A program made the translations under genes and the position numbers. The notes under the pieces were generated by a model that made no database searches, had not been told where the DNA came from, and worked only from the letters and a program-made list of their open reading frames with translations. Positions 1 through 6,474 of a stretch of 6,951 nt of DNA are shown one piece after another (position 1 is the first letter of the stretch; every line of letters starts with the position of its first letter). The DNA is from Maribacter sp. (GTDB taxonomy: Bacteria > Bacteroidota > Bacteroidia > Flavobacteriales > Flavobacteriaceae): assembly GCA_013001935.1 (NCBI GenBank), contig JABDKZ010000304.1:1-6951 (forward strand), read 5' to 3'.

Positions 1-1336
1 CATGGGCGTATAGGGACCCTAATCCCCTTGCGGCACGTTGGGCTATCATAATATACACCAGTTCCCGAGCTCTGGGGTTGTCTTCATACAAGCCTGCATG
101 CATGAACATTTCTTCCACGGCAGTGGCCGTACCTTCATTGCGAGAATCGAAAATGTTGTATAATAAGGGTCCACGGCGGATTTCACTTTTATGGGGCTCT
201 GTATCCATTCGTGCCAATTCAAACCAATGGTAAAAATGGGAATAGAGTGGTCTTGGGTCATAATGGGTCACAATCCAGAAGAAATTACGTTGCTCAGCTG
301 GGATGTATTTTCCCATATGGGGTCGTAAAGCTGGTTCAAAATAATCCTTAACGGTGACCATTTCATCCTTTTCCAAAAAATCAAGCAGACTTTGGGCTGA
401 TTTTTCGGCCATTGCCGAATACATTTCTGGCGAGCTCGCATCGATAAGTTGTGGCAAATTTCGGTTTCGGTGTTCTTCCAATTTTAAGGAAGACCAAGCA
501 CGGGCCAACTCCCGTTTTAGAAGCATCACTTCATCGTCCCAGGTTAAGGGAACCATATGTACATTCTGTAGATACCAGGTATAGTTTTCCTTGCCAATAC
601 CCGAAGGGCCTGTTTTTGATGGCGCTTCTTCCCGTAACCAAACCACTAGGCTATCGGTAGATTCAATCGCGGTCTGCATTGCCAACGTCAAATCTGTATC
701 GTTCTTAATATCGGGCCATTGCAATACTAGTTTCAGATTTTCACTCTGGAATTGTATTTCACGTATACCAGCGATCCAGAGCTCTTTGGCGTTCCCAGTG
801 AGATTTAGTTTTGCCTGTTCGTTTAAGGATGGAATGACATAAAGCTCACTCAACAATCTGACTTTTTCGGTTTTGTCTAATGGAAATTCATAAGTCCATA
901 TTTCAGTAGTACCGTGATGTGTGGGGCCCTCATGAGCAGGGACATCGCTACGATACATCCAGAGCGATTTATAAAAGGCTGGATCTCGTGCCCAAGGCTT
1001 TAAAATACGATGGTTGAAATCATAGCCGTTCATTTCTGATTTTACAATGTTCCAGTCTACTTGTTCTTCAACAGGCCAGCCCGAAACATCCATGGCAAGT
1101 AATTTGGCCTGCAATTTCTTGAATGTAGGCCAACGTTTTTCAAAAGTTTCAGCCGTGTAATCAGGAGCTCCTTTTCGAAGTGGCGGTTTTTCAAAGGCAC
1201 GCCATTCTTTGAACAAATCGATCAATTGAGTATAATTTGCAGCATTTTGGGATTGTGCCGATAAGCATTCCGACTGAAAAATCACCAGAAGTAAAAACAA
1301 AAGGAAAATCGGAATACGGGATGCTAACTTCTTCAT
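1..1336 (-). CDS. Exported DUF885-like putative metallohydrolase (partial, C-terminus beyond left edge)
   Basis: An uninterrupted minus-strand frame starts at the ATG at 1334-1336 and runs off the window, giving 445 residues without a stop. Residues 1-27 form a signal peptide: a Lys/Arg N-region, a Leu/Phe-rich core at about 9-20, and a probable cleavage after the Ala of CLSAQ. C24 is not in a good lipobox, so a soluble periplasmic protein is more likely than a lipoprotein. The mature part is mostly helical. The stretches [13 protein letters not shown] (254-266), [12 protein letters not shown] (285-296) and YHWFELARM (369-377), followed by [13 protein letters not shown] (397-409), resemble a DUF885 subgroup of uncharacterised putative zinc peptidases. 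By analogy the His/Glu residues at 370/373 and the Glu at 401 or 408/409 could bind metal. That assignment is inferred, and a canonical HExxH is not visible in this part. The missing C-terminus may hold further ligands. The gene is divergent from the S12 hydrolase and has a good promoter at 1392-1420. The substrate is unknown. Confidence 0.8.
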   Translation of the reverse strand, partial: MKKLASRIPIFLLFLLLVIFQSECLSAQSQNAANYTQLIDLFKEWRAFEKPPLRKGAPDYTAETFEKRWPTFKKLQAKLLAMDVSGWPVEEQVDWNIVKSEMNGYDFNHRILKPWARDPAFYKSLWMYRSDVPAHEGPTHHGTTEIWTYEFPLDKTEKVRLLSELYVIPSLNEQAKLNLTGNAKELWIAGIREIQFQSENLKLVLQWPDIKNDTDLTLAMQTAIESTDSLVVWLREEAPSKTGPSGIGKENYTWYLQNVHMVPLTWDDEVMLLKRELARAWSSLKLEEHRNRNLPQLIDASSPEMYSAMAEKSAQSLLDFLEKDEMVTVKDYFEPALRPHMGKYIPAEQRNFFWIVTHYDPRPLYSHFYHWFELARMDTEPHKSEIRRGPLLYNIFDSRNEGTATAVEEMFMHAGLYEDNPRARELVYIMIAQRAARGLGSLYAH

Positions 1337-1391
1337 ATGGGGTTGTATTATACAGTATTAAGAGAACTCAAACCGGTGAAACCTAAACTAT

Positions 1392-1420
1392 CAAATATAA
1401 CGAATTAAAGGTTGGCCAAA
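1392..1420 (-). promoter_or_regulatory. Bacteroidota-type promoter of the DUF885-like gene
   Basis: Read on the minus strand, TTTG (1420-1417) is followed after 17 nt by TATATTTG (1399-1392). The latter is a perfect match to the TAnnTTTG -7 element of the Bacteroidota housekeeping sigma factor, and the spacing lies at the short end of the usual range. A transcript would start near 1385, leaving a 5' leader of roughly 50 nt before the ATG at 1336. No comparably good box faces the plus-strand gene at 1480. Confidence 0.6.
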
Positions 1421-1479
1421 ATGAACTTATTTTCAATATCTTACCCTGACAATAATCTCATTTATTAAAAAAAGTAATA

Positions 1480-3177
1480 ATGAAACATTTAACAAAGGTC
1501 ATCCACCAATTAGGCTTCATTTTTCTCTTAGTCACAGCAAGCCAGCTACCGGCCCAAAGTGCAAATCCAATCAGGATTGAAAGTGTTGTTGAGGAATCTA
1601 TCGATAAAATCTTTAAGGATTTTGATGGTGTAGAGAAGCCAGGAGCGGCAGTGGCTGTTATTAAAAATGGGGAAATAATTTTTAAAAAAGGTTATGGCAG
1701 TGCCAATATGGAATACGATATCCCGGTTACCCCTTCAACCATTTTTCATGTAGCCTCGGTTTCTAAGCAGTTTACGGTGTATTCAATTTTACTTTTAGCA
1801 GAAGAGGGAAAACTCTCACTTGATGATGATATTCGAAAATACATTCCCGAAGTGCCCGATTTTGGAAAACCCATTACCCTTCGTCACTTGGCTACCCATA
1901 CCAGCGGTATGCGGGATCAGTGGGATTTACTCAGTATGGCAGGTTGGCGTAATGATGATGTGATTACTAAAGAGCATATCCTCAAACTGGTCGCTAAACA
2001 AAAAGCATTGAATTTCGACCCAGGGGAAGAATACAACTATTGTAATACGGGATTTACCTTATTGGCTGAAGTTGTGGCTAGGATTTCGGGAAAAACATTT
2101 TATCAATTTACAAAAGAAAATATTTTCGAGCCCTTACAAATGAATAATTCCCAGTTCTATGATGACCATGAACGAATTGTTCGGAATAGGGCATACTCCT
2201 ATGAACCCACTAAAACGGGATATAAGAAAAGTGTACTGAGTTTTGCTAATGTAGGGGCTACCAGTTTATTTACAACTGTTGAGGATTTGAGTCTATGGGG
2301 GCATCATTTGAACAGGCCTTCAGTGCAAATAAAACCAATAGTTGAGCAGATGAATACGTTGGCTGTCCTGAACAATGGTAAAACGTTCAATGGTGCCTAC
2401 GGGCAATTCGTAACACCCTATAAAGGAATAAAGCAGATTCAGCATGGTGGTGCCGATGCCGGATACCGTTCCTATTTGGGTAGATTTCCAGATCAGGATA
2501 TTGCGATTTCTGTTTTTAGTAATTTTTCCAAATCAAACCCTGCCGCCTTGTCTTTGCAAGTTGCCGATTTATTTTTGACTTCGGAAGTGGAAGCACCAAA
2601 GGTTTCCAAAAAAGTAAAGGAACCAAAGACCATTAATCTTAGTTCCAAAGCGCTTACAGCATTCGAAAATTATTTTTGGAATGAGGAATCAGCACTCTCA
2701 AGAAGGATTTATGTAAAGAAGGATACCCTAAGATATAATAGGGGAGGAACAAACGAAACCCCACTTGCGGCGATTGCAAAGAAGAAGTTCATGATGCTGA
2801 ATGTTCCCGGCTTGGTCACTGTTGAGTTCAAAACCGAAGAAGGAAAGGACAGAATGATTGTGGTCCAAGAAAACCAACCGGATTTTATCGCAGAGGCTTA
2901 TGAATATGTAGAACCTAGCAAGGTAGATTTGAAGCAGTACGAAGGCTCATTTTTTAGCGAGGAATTAGATACCCGGTACTTGTTCACAGTTTTCAACGGT
3001 GTATTGATGGCCAAACATCGCAGAAATAGCGATATTCCAAATAAGATGATCAAAGCCGATTATTTTAATAATCCAGCAGGTGTTCAACTGCAATTTGTAC
3101 GTGATAATACCAACGGGATAATTGGTATAAATGTAACAACGGGCCGGGTACGGGATTTATGGTTTCAAAAAGAATAA
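1480..3177 (+). CDS. Exported S12-family serine hydrolase (beta-lactamase / DD-peptidase fold) with C-terminal domain
   Basis: This is a 565-residue protein. Residues 1-25 are a signal peptide (KHLTK, hydrophobic core, cleavage near LPA/QS), so it acts in the periplasm or outside. The catalytic domain, about 35-370, has the S12/class C motifs: S93-V-S-K96 (nucleophile Ser and base Lys), Y187-C-N189 (YxN) and H322-G-G (the HxG form replacing KTG). HLATHTSGM (136-144) is also typical of the family. Residues about 371-390 are a Lys/Pro linker. Residues about 390-565 form an extension ending in a repeat-like pattern (DLKQYEGSFFSEEL near 483, GRVRDLWF near 555) that resembles the lipocalin-like C-terminal domain of Pab87-type S12 enzymes. 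The family includes D-amino-acid peptidases, carboxypeptidases, esterases and beta-lactamases, and the sequence does not decide between them. The start ATG follows an A-rich stretch without Shine-Dalgarno, as usual in this phylum. A CPBP gene follows after 18 bp, so the two are probably co-transcribed. Confidence 0.9.
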   Translation: MKHLTKVIHQLGFIFLLVTASQLPAQSANPIRIESVVEESIDKIFKDFDGVEKPGAAVAVIKNGEIIFKKGYGSANMEYDIPVTPSTIFHVASVSKQFTVYSILLLAEEGKLSLDDDIRKYIPEVPDFGKPITLRHLATHTSGMRDQWDLLSMAGWRNDDVITKEHILKLVAKQKALNFDPGEEYNYCNTGFTLLAEVVARISGKTFYQFTKENIFEPLQMNNSQFYDDHERIVRNRAYSYEPTKTGYKKSVLSFANVGATSLFTTVEDLSLWGHHLNRPSVQIKPIVEQMNTLAVLNNGKTFNGAYGQFVTPYKGIKQIQHGGADAGYRSYLGRFPDQDIAISVFSNFSKSNPAALSLQVADLFLTSEVEAPKVSKKVKEPKTINLSSKALTAFENYFWNEESALSRRIYVKKDTLRYNRGGTNETPLAAIAKKKFMMLNVPGLVTVEFKTEEGKDRMIVVQENQPDFIAEAYEYVEPSKVDLKQYEGSFFSEELDTRYLFTVFNGVLMAKHRRNSDIPNKMIKADYFNNPAGVQLQFVRDNTNGIIGINVTTGRVRDLWFQKE

Positions 3178-3195
3178 CGTCTTATAACCTAAGCC

Positions 3196-3918
3196 ATGGA
3201 AAAACTTGGAAATCTCCTTAGAACAAATTACATCGTGAAAATTTGCGAGTTGTTGGCGGTGTTTCTTTTGGCTTTTATCATCATCAAGCTTTTCCTACAG
3301 CCAGATGGCGATAACCTTCTTTATAACCAAGGAGTGTTATGGGCGGCCAATATCGCGATGTTGCTACTAGTTTGGTTAGGTCTTAAGCTGCGGGGTGAAA
3401 GTTGGCAAGATTTCGGATTAGGCTTTAAGAAAATGAGTTTCAAGGCTGCTCTTCGGGTTTTCTTGCTATCACTTTTGGTTTTTATTTTGGCAGTTGCAGG
3501 CTTTATCATTGGGTCTATTATAATGGCCAATATTACAGGCATTCCCGAAAGTACCGATTTGACGAATTATGCCTATTTGAAGAACAATTTAGGGATGCTG
3601 ATTCTTTCCCTTATTGGGGTCTATATTGTTTCGTCCTTTGGGGTAGAAGTCATTTATAGGGCATTTTTGATCAATCGTATTTCTGAACTGGGCATGGATA
3701 CCAAAAAGGCAAGAATCGTTGCGGTGATCATAAGTGCCATTATCTTTGGCTTGGTCCATTACAGTTGGGGACCTATGGGTGTAGTGCAGACTGGATGTAT
3801 GGGTCTGGTCTTAGGCATTTGTTATCTTAAATTGAAAAAGCGACTTTGGATATTGGTGTTGGCCCATGCTTATATGGATACTTTGCTCCTGGTACAATTG
3901 TATTTGGCCAGCAACTAA
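3196..3918 (+). CDS. CPBP-family intramembrane protein (Rce1/CAAX-protease-like) with altered first catalytic motif
   Basis: This is a 240-residue polytopic membrane protein with hydrophobic segments near 15-34, 47-63, 86-112, 131-148, 173-188, 194-210 and 217-237. The three motifs of the CPBP/Abi family appear in order. Motif 1 is G149-V-E-V-I-Y-R155 where EExxxR is expected. Motif 2 is F184-G-L-V-H188 (FxxxH), and motif 3 is H224-A-Y-M-D228 (HxxxN/D). In characterised Rce1 the first Glu of motif 1 and the motif 2 His activate the water. Here that Glu is Val (codon GTA, one base from GAA), while the second Glu, the Arg and both His residues remain. Proteolytic activity is therefore doubtful, and the protein may act as a non-enzymatic membrane factor. 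Length is normal for the family. It starts 18 bp after the S12 hydrolase stop and is probably translated from the same mRNA. The partner or substrate is unknown. Confidence 0.87.
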   Translation: MEKLGNLLRTNYIVKICELLAVFLLAFIIIKLFLQPDGDNLLYNQGVLWAANIAMLLLVWLGLKLRGESWQDFGLGFKKMSFKAALRVFLLSLLVFILAVAGFIIGSIIMANITGIPESTDLTNYAYLKNNLGMLILSLIGVYIVSSFGVEVIYRAFLINRISELGMDTKKARIVAVIISAIIFGLVHYSWGPMGVVQTGCMGLVLGICYLKLKKRLWILVLAHAYMDTLLLVQLYLASN

Positions 3919-3937
3919 AAAATAAATCAAGGAGCAA

Positions 3938-4423
3938 TTATAGTTTTTGGGTCATTTTCCCGATGTTGATCTGTTCGCCTCTGTTAAAACGAATTTCACG
4001 AACTTTCGTCATATCGTTCCAAAGATATTTATGCCCTTTTAAGCTACGGGTCAATTTCATCCTACGTTCCAAGGCCCTGATTTCTGCTTGGGTAGCTTCC
4101 CTTCGTTGACCGAGGGTGCCGTACAGTCTATAGGCCGGATAGGCATCAAACCGGGCTTTGAACAATGATTTCAACCAAAAAAACTTACCGCTATTTACCG
4201 CCAAAATACAGATTTGGTTGTTGTGTGCTACATGTTTGGGAAGTGTTGAAACGAACTTCTCAAAATAGAATCCGGTTTGATCCTTATTAAGGAATACGGT
4301 ACCTACTGGAGTTACCGTTGGGGCATTATTCGCATCGACCGACGCTATTGACACATGCAAGCTAGAGCCAAAACTATGACTAAAATGCTTTCTGATGGCC
4401 GTCCAATTTTCAATCAGATCCAT
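3938..4423 (-). CDS. Pyridoxamine 5'-phosphate oxidase-fold flavoprotein
   Basis: This is a 161-residue cytoplasmic protein with no signal peptide or membrane segment. The N-terminal half matches the split-barrel FMN-binding fold: LHVSIASVDANNAPTVTPVG (22-41, first strands with the G/APxVxPVG signature), then FYFEKF (52-57), LPKHV (61-65, the position of the family's flavin-phosphate contact) and ICILAVNSG (71-79). The C-terminal half (RLYGTLGQRREAT, then a charged helix about 111-130 and LWNDMTKVREIRF) suits the closing strand and helix. The fold includes PNP oxidases, F420-dependent reductases and haem- or flavin-binding stress proteins. True PdxH enzymes are longer and carry different signatures, so vitamin B6 synthesis is not claimed. 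The start lies 13 bp after the stop of the aldehyde reductase gene, so the pair is probably one operon. It converges with the CPBP gene across 19 bp. Confidence 0.85.
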   Translation of the reverse strand: MDLIENWTAIRKHFSHSFGSSLHVSIASVDANNAPTVTPVGTVFLNKDQTGFYFEKFVSTLPKHVAHNNQICILAVNSGKFFWLKSLFKARFDAYPAYRLYGTLGQRREATQAEIRALERRMKLTRSLKGHKYLWNDMTKVREIRFNRGEQINIGKMTQKL

Positions 4424-4436
4424 TATTGATGGTTTA

Positions 4437-5444
4437 TTAAACCTTTAGAACAATACGATACCGTGCCTTCCCTTTTTCCAAATGATCCATGGCCTTATTC
4501 ACTTCCGTCATGGGAAATTCCTCCACCATGGGATAAATATCATGGCGTACACAGAATTCCAACATGGTGCGAGTTAGAGCAGGACTTCCCAAGGGACTTC
4601 CTCCAACTGTTTTTTCGCCCATAATTAGCGAGAAAGCTGGTATGGCCATAGGTTCTAATACTGCACCTACGGTGTGAAATTTGCCTTGGGGACCAAGTGC
4701 GGTCAAATACGAATTCCAGTCTAAACTAACGTTAGTCGTATTTAAAATAAAATCCAAACTACCGGCTATACTTTCGAGCTCCTCCGGATTTCTTGAATTT
4801 ATGACCTTGGTCGCACCCATAGCAAGTATTTGATCATTCTTGTCAGGGTTTGAACTGAAGGCTATAACTTCACAGCCCCATTTATTTAAGAACTTCAAAG
4901 CCATATGGCCCAAGCCGCCAATGCCGATGACACCTACACGGTCTGTCGCTTTTACGCCAGCCAAAATTATGGGATTAAATACTGTAATACCGCCACATAG
5001 CAATGGCCCAGCTTTTTTGAGGTCAATGCCTTCCGGTAACGGAATGGCCCATGACCAATGTCCTCTTACTTGATCGGCAAAACCTCCATGGCGGCCGACA
5101 ATGGTGCCTTCCACAGTATTGCAAAGATGATGACTGCCATTCATACACTGATCACAATGCATACAGGAGGCGGAATTCCAACCTAAACCCACTAAATTAC
5201 CTGGTTCCAGATTTTTGACTTCGTTGCCCACCGCCAAAACCTCACCGACAATTTCATGACCGGGAACAAAAGGATATTGCGTCATGCCCCATTCGTTGTT
5301 GAGCATACTAAGGTCAGAGTGGCAAATGCCACAATAATGCACTTTTATATCTACCTCTTCGCTGCCCAATTCAGGAAGTTCGTAGGTGAACGCGTTTAAT
5401 TTACCTCCAACTTCTTGGGCCGCATAGGCTTGTACTTTATTCAT
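4437..5444 (-). CDS. ahr: Zinc-dependent NADPH-type aldehyde reductase, Ahr/YjgB-like (medium-chain dehydrogenase)
   Basis: This 335-residue cytosolic enzyme reduces aldehydes to alcohols, probably with NADPH. The catalytic zinc ligands are C41 (in YCGICHSDL), H63-E64 (PGHE) and C150 (GPLLCGG). The structural zinc site is C94, C97, C100 and C108. The Rossmann motif is G174-I-G-G-L-G179. After it, FSSNPDK (196-202) resembles the Ser/Lys NADP-binding loop of cinnamyl-alcohol-type dehydrogenases. From recall, E. coli Ahr (about 339 residues) shares long stretches, among them NEWG near 50, VGVIGIGGLGH, NVSLDW, FHTVGAVL and GKARYR. Hence the symbol, though orthology is not proven. The frame stays open to 5564, but the ATG at 5444 is chosen because the family begins near M-x-x-VQAYAAxExGG and because a TAnnTTTG box lies inside the extension. 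The PPOX-fold gene follows after 13 bp. Confidence 0.9.
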   Translation of the reverse strand: MNKVQAYAAQEVGGKLNAFTYELPELGSEEVDIKVHYCGICHSDLSMLNNEWGMTQYPFVPGHEIVGEVLAVGNEVKNLEPGNLVGLGWNSASCMHCDQCMNGSHHLCNTVEGTIVGRHGGFADQVRGHWSWAIPLPEGIDLKKAGPLLCGGITVFNPIILAGVKATDRVGVIGIGGLGHMALKFLNKWGCEVIAFSSNPDKNDQILAMGATKVINSRNPEELESIAGSLDFILNTTNVSLDWNSYLTALGPQGKFHTVGAVLEPMAIPAFSLIMGEKTVGGSPLGSPALTRTMLEFCVRHDIYPMVEEFPMTEVNKAMDHLEKGKARYRIVLKV

Positions 5445-5470
5445 GTTTTGATTGTTTTCGAAGACTAAAA

Positions 5471-5478
5471 CAAATTTA
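5471..5478 (-). promoter_or_regulatory. TAnnTTTG -7 box upstream of the aldehyde reductase
   Basis: On the minus strand 5478-5471 reads TAAATTTG, a perfect TAnnTTTG element 26 nt before the ATG at 5444. No TTG -33 box is found at the expected 17-23 nt, so this is a half-supported promoter. If used, it gives a leader of about 20 nt and excludes the longer reading frame start at 5564. Confidence 0.45.
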
Positions 5479-5580
5479 TGTATTGCTAAACGAAAGATTA
5501 AGTTACGGAAGAATTGCTCAATTTCGACCAATAAATCCTTCAACTTATAACCCATGTTGCCCATTTTAAGGCATTATATT

Positions 5581-5594
5581 CTTGATTTCTCAAG
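5581..5594 (-). terminator. Short stem-loop just after the DUF1080 stop (weak terminator candidate)
   Basis: On the minus strand the sequence CTTGA-GAAA-TCAAG forms a 5-bp stem closed by a GNRA-type tetraloop, seven bases after the TAG stop at 5601-5603. The bases that follow (AATATAATG) are AU-rich but not a U-tract, and the stem is short, so intrinsic termination is only a possibility. It lies between two same-strand genes, where a transcript end would be reasonable. Confidence 0.25.
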
Positions 5595-5600
5595 CTAGGC

Positions 5601-6386
5601 CTATAGTTTTCGCAGCCAGATATTGCGGAATTGGGTCTTGTTCCCATGGTCTTGCAGCGAAATCACATCATCGCCATGGGCCTCGGGGTAGTTATGTAGA
5701 CCAATGTAATACGTCTGACCGTTGATGGTTACGTTGTTCTGTACCAACACTCCATTATGGAAAACAGTGATGCGTGCAGGTGAATCCAGACGACCATCTT
5801 CTTTGAATCTGGGAGCTGTATAGACCACGTCATAGGTATTCCATTCCATAGGACTTCGCATGGCGTTTACCAATGGGGCATGGTCCTTATAAATACTCGC
5901 CGCCTGCCCGTTGCGATAGGTACGGCTGTTATAAGAATCTAAAATCTGGAGTTCATAGCGATCCTGGAAAAATACGCCACTATTACCTCGACCTTGGCCT
6001 ACACTTTGTACCTCATCTGGTGCACTGAATTCAAGGTGTAATTGACAATCCCCAAATTTCATTTTGGTCTGTATATACCCTGTTCCTGGCACTACTTCCA
6101 TATGGTCATTCTCAACGATTTTCCACGGAGCTGGCTTTGTGGGGTCATCTTTGCTTACCCATTGGTCTAAATTAGAACCATCAAAAAGAATGATTGCATC
6201 CGATGGCGCATTACCCAGCATTTTGGCTGGAGTCACAACAGGTACCTCGGGCTCCCAAATCTCAGTCATTTCCGGCTTCATGGGCATGGGTGAAACTTCA
6301 GGAGGCGTGCTCGGATAATCCTGCGCTTGGGATGTAAAAATATGGGCAACTGTTACTAGGGAGAACCAAAGTATTCTGGATTTCAT
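5601..6386 (-). CDS. Exported DUF1080 / 3-keto-disaccharide hydrolase-like protein
   Basis: This is a 261-residue protein. Residues 1-21 are a signal peptide (MKSR, hydrophobic core, cleavage near SQA/QD), followed by a Pro/Glu/Met-rich linker at about 24-54. Residues about 64-261 are the PF06439 domain with a concanavalin-like beta-sandwich. Family stretches are LFDGSNLDQW (67-76), GNSGVFFQDRYELQILDSY (134-152), EWNTYDVVY (181-189), HNGVLVQNN (210-218) and ISLQDHGNKTQFRNIWLR (242-259). Some members cleave or hydrate 3-keto-glucosides, but many are uncharacterised, so a sugar role is inferred from the family. No glucoside-3-dehydrogenase or Gfo/Idh/MocA gene, the usual partners, lies nearby. 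The ATG at 6386 is preferred over an in-frame TTG at 6398, because it begins directly with the signal-peptide N-region and has a promoter-like box 30 nt upstream. Confidence 0.88.
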   Translation of the reverse strand: MKSRILWFSLVTVAHIFTSQAQDYPSTPPEVSPMPMKPEMTEIWEPEVPVVTPAKMLGNAPSDAIILFDGSNLDQWVSKDDPTKPAPWKIVENDHMEVVPGTGYIQTKMKFGDCQLHLEFSAPDEVQSVGQGRGNSGVFFQDRYELQILDSYNSRTYRNGQAASIYKDHAPLVNAMRSPMEWNTYDVVYTAPRFKEDGRLDSPARITVFHNGVLVQNNVTINGQTYYIGLHNYPEAHGDDVISLQDHGNKTQFRNIWLRKL

Positions 6387-6415
6387 AGGACTTGTCAATT
6401 TAAGATAAGTAGTAT

Positions 6416-6423
6416 CAAATGTA
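6416..6423 (-). promoter_or_regulatory. TAnnTTTG -7 box upstream of the DUF1080 gene
   Basis: On the minus strand 6423-6416 reads TACATTTG, a perfect TAnnTTTG element ending 30 nt before the ATG at 6386. No TTG -33 box is seen at 17-23 nt. The element lies in the 88-bp gap behind the TetR gene, so the DUF1080 gene may be transcribed separately from the regulator. Confidence 0.45.
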
Positions 6424-6474
6424 GCATAAATAACTATAAAAGTCCCGGTATCTTTTCTTGATTACACTTGTAAA

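Noticed and set aside
354..842. Plus-strand open frames of 69-83 codons opposite the DUF885-like gene
   Set aside because: They lie antisense to a continuous 445-codon frame with clear family similarity, and they have no recognisable domains or promoter.
1421..1479. Plus-strand promoter for the S12 hydrolase (TATTTTCA or TATCTTAC near 1428-1444)
   Set aside because: Both differ from TAnnTTTG at two positions and the upstream TTG spacing is poor for one of them, so no promoter is called.
3919..3937. Bidirectional terminator between the convergent CPBP and PPOX-fold genes
   Set aside because: The 19-bp gap has no inverted repeat. Termination must occur inside the opposing genes or by another mechanism.
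5445..5564. 40-residue N-terminal extension of the aldehyde reductase frame
   Set aside because: It has no counterpart in the family and is not a signal peptide. A TAnnTTTG box lies within it, so the ATG at 5444 is the better start.
6387..6398. TTG start giving four extra residues on the DUF1080 protein
   Set aside because: The ATG at 6386 gives a normal signal peptide directly, and a TTG start is less likely.
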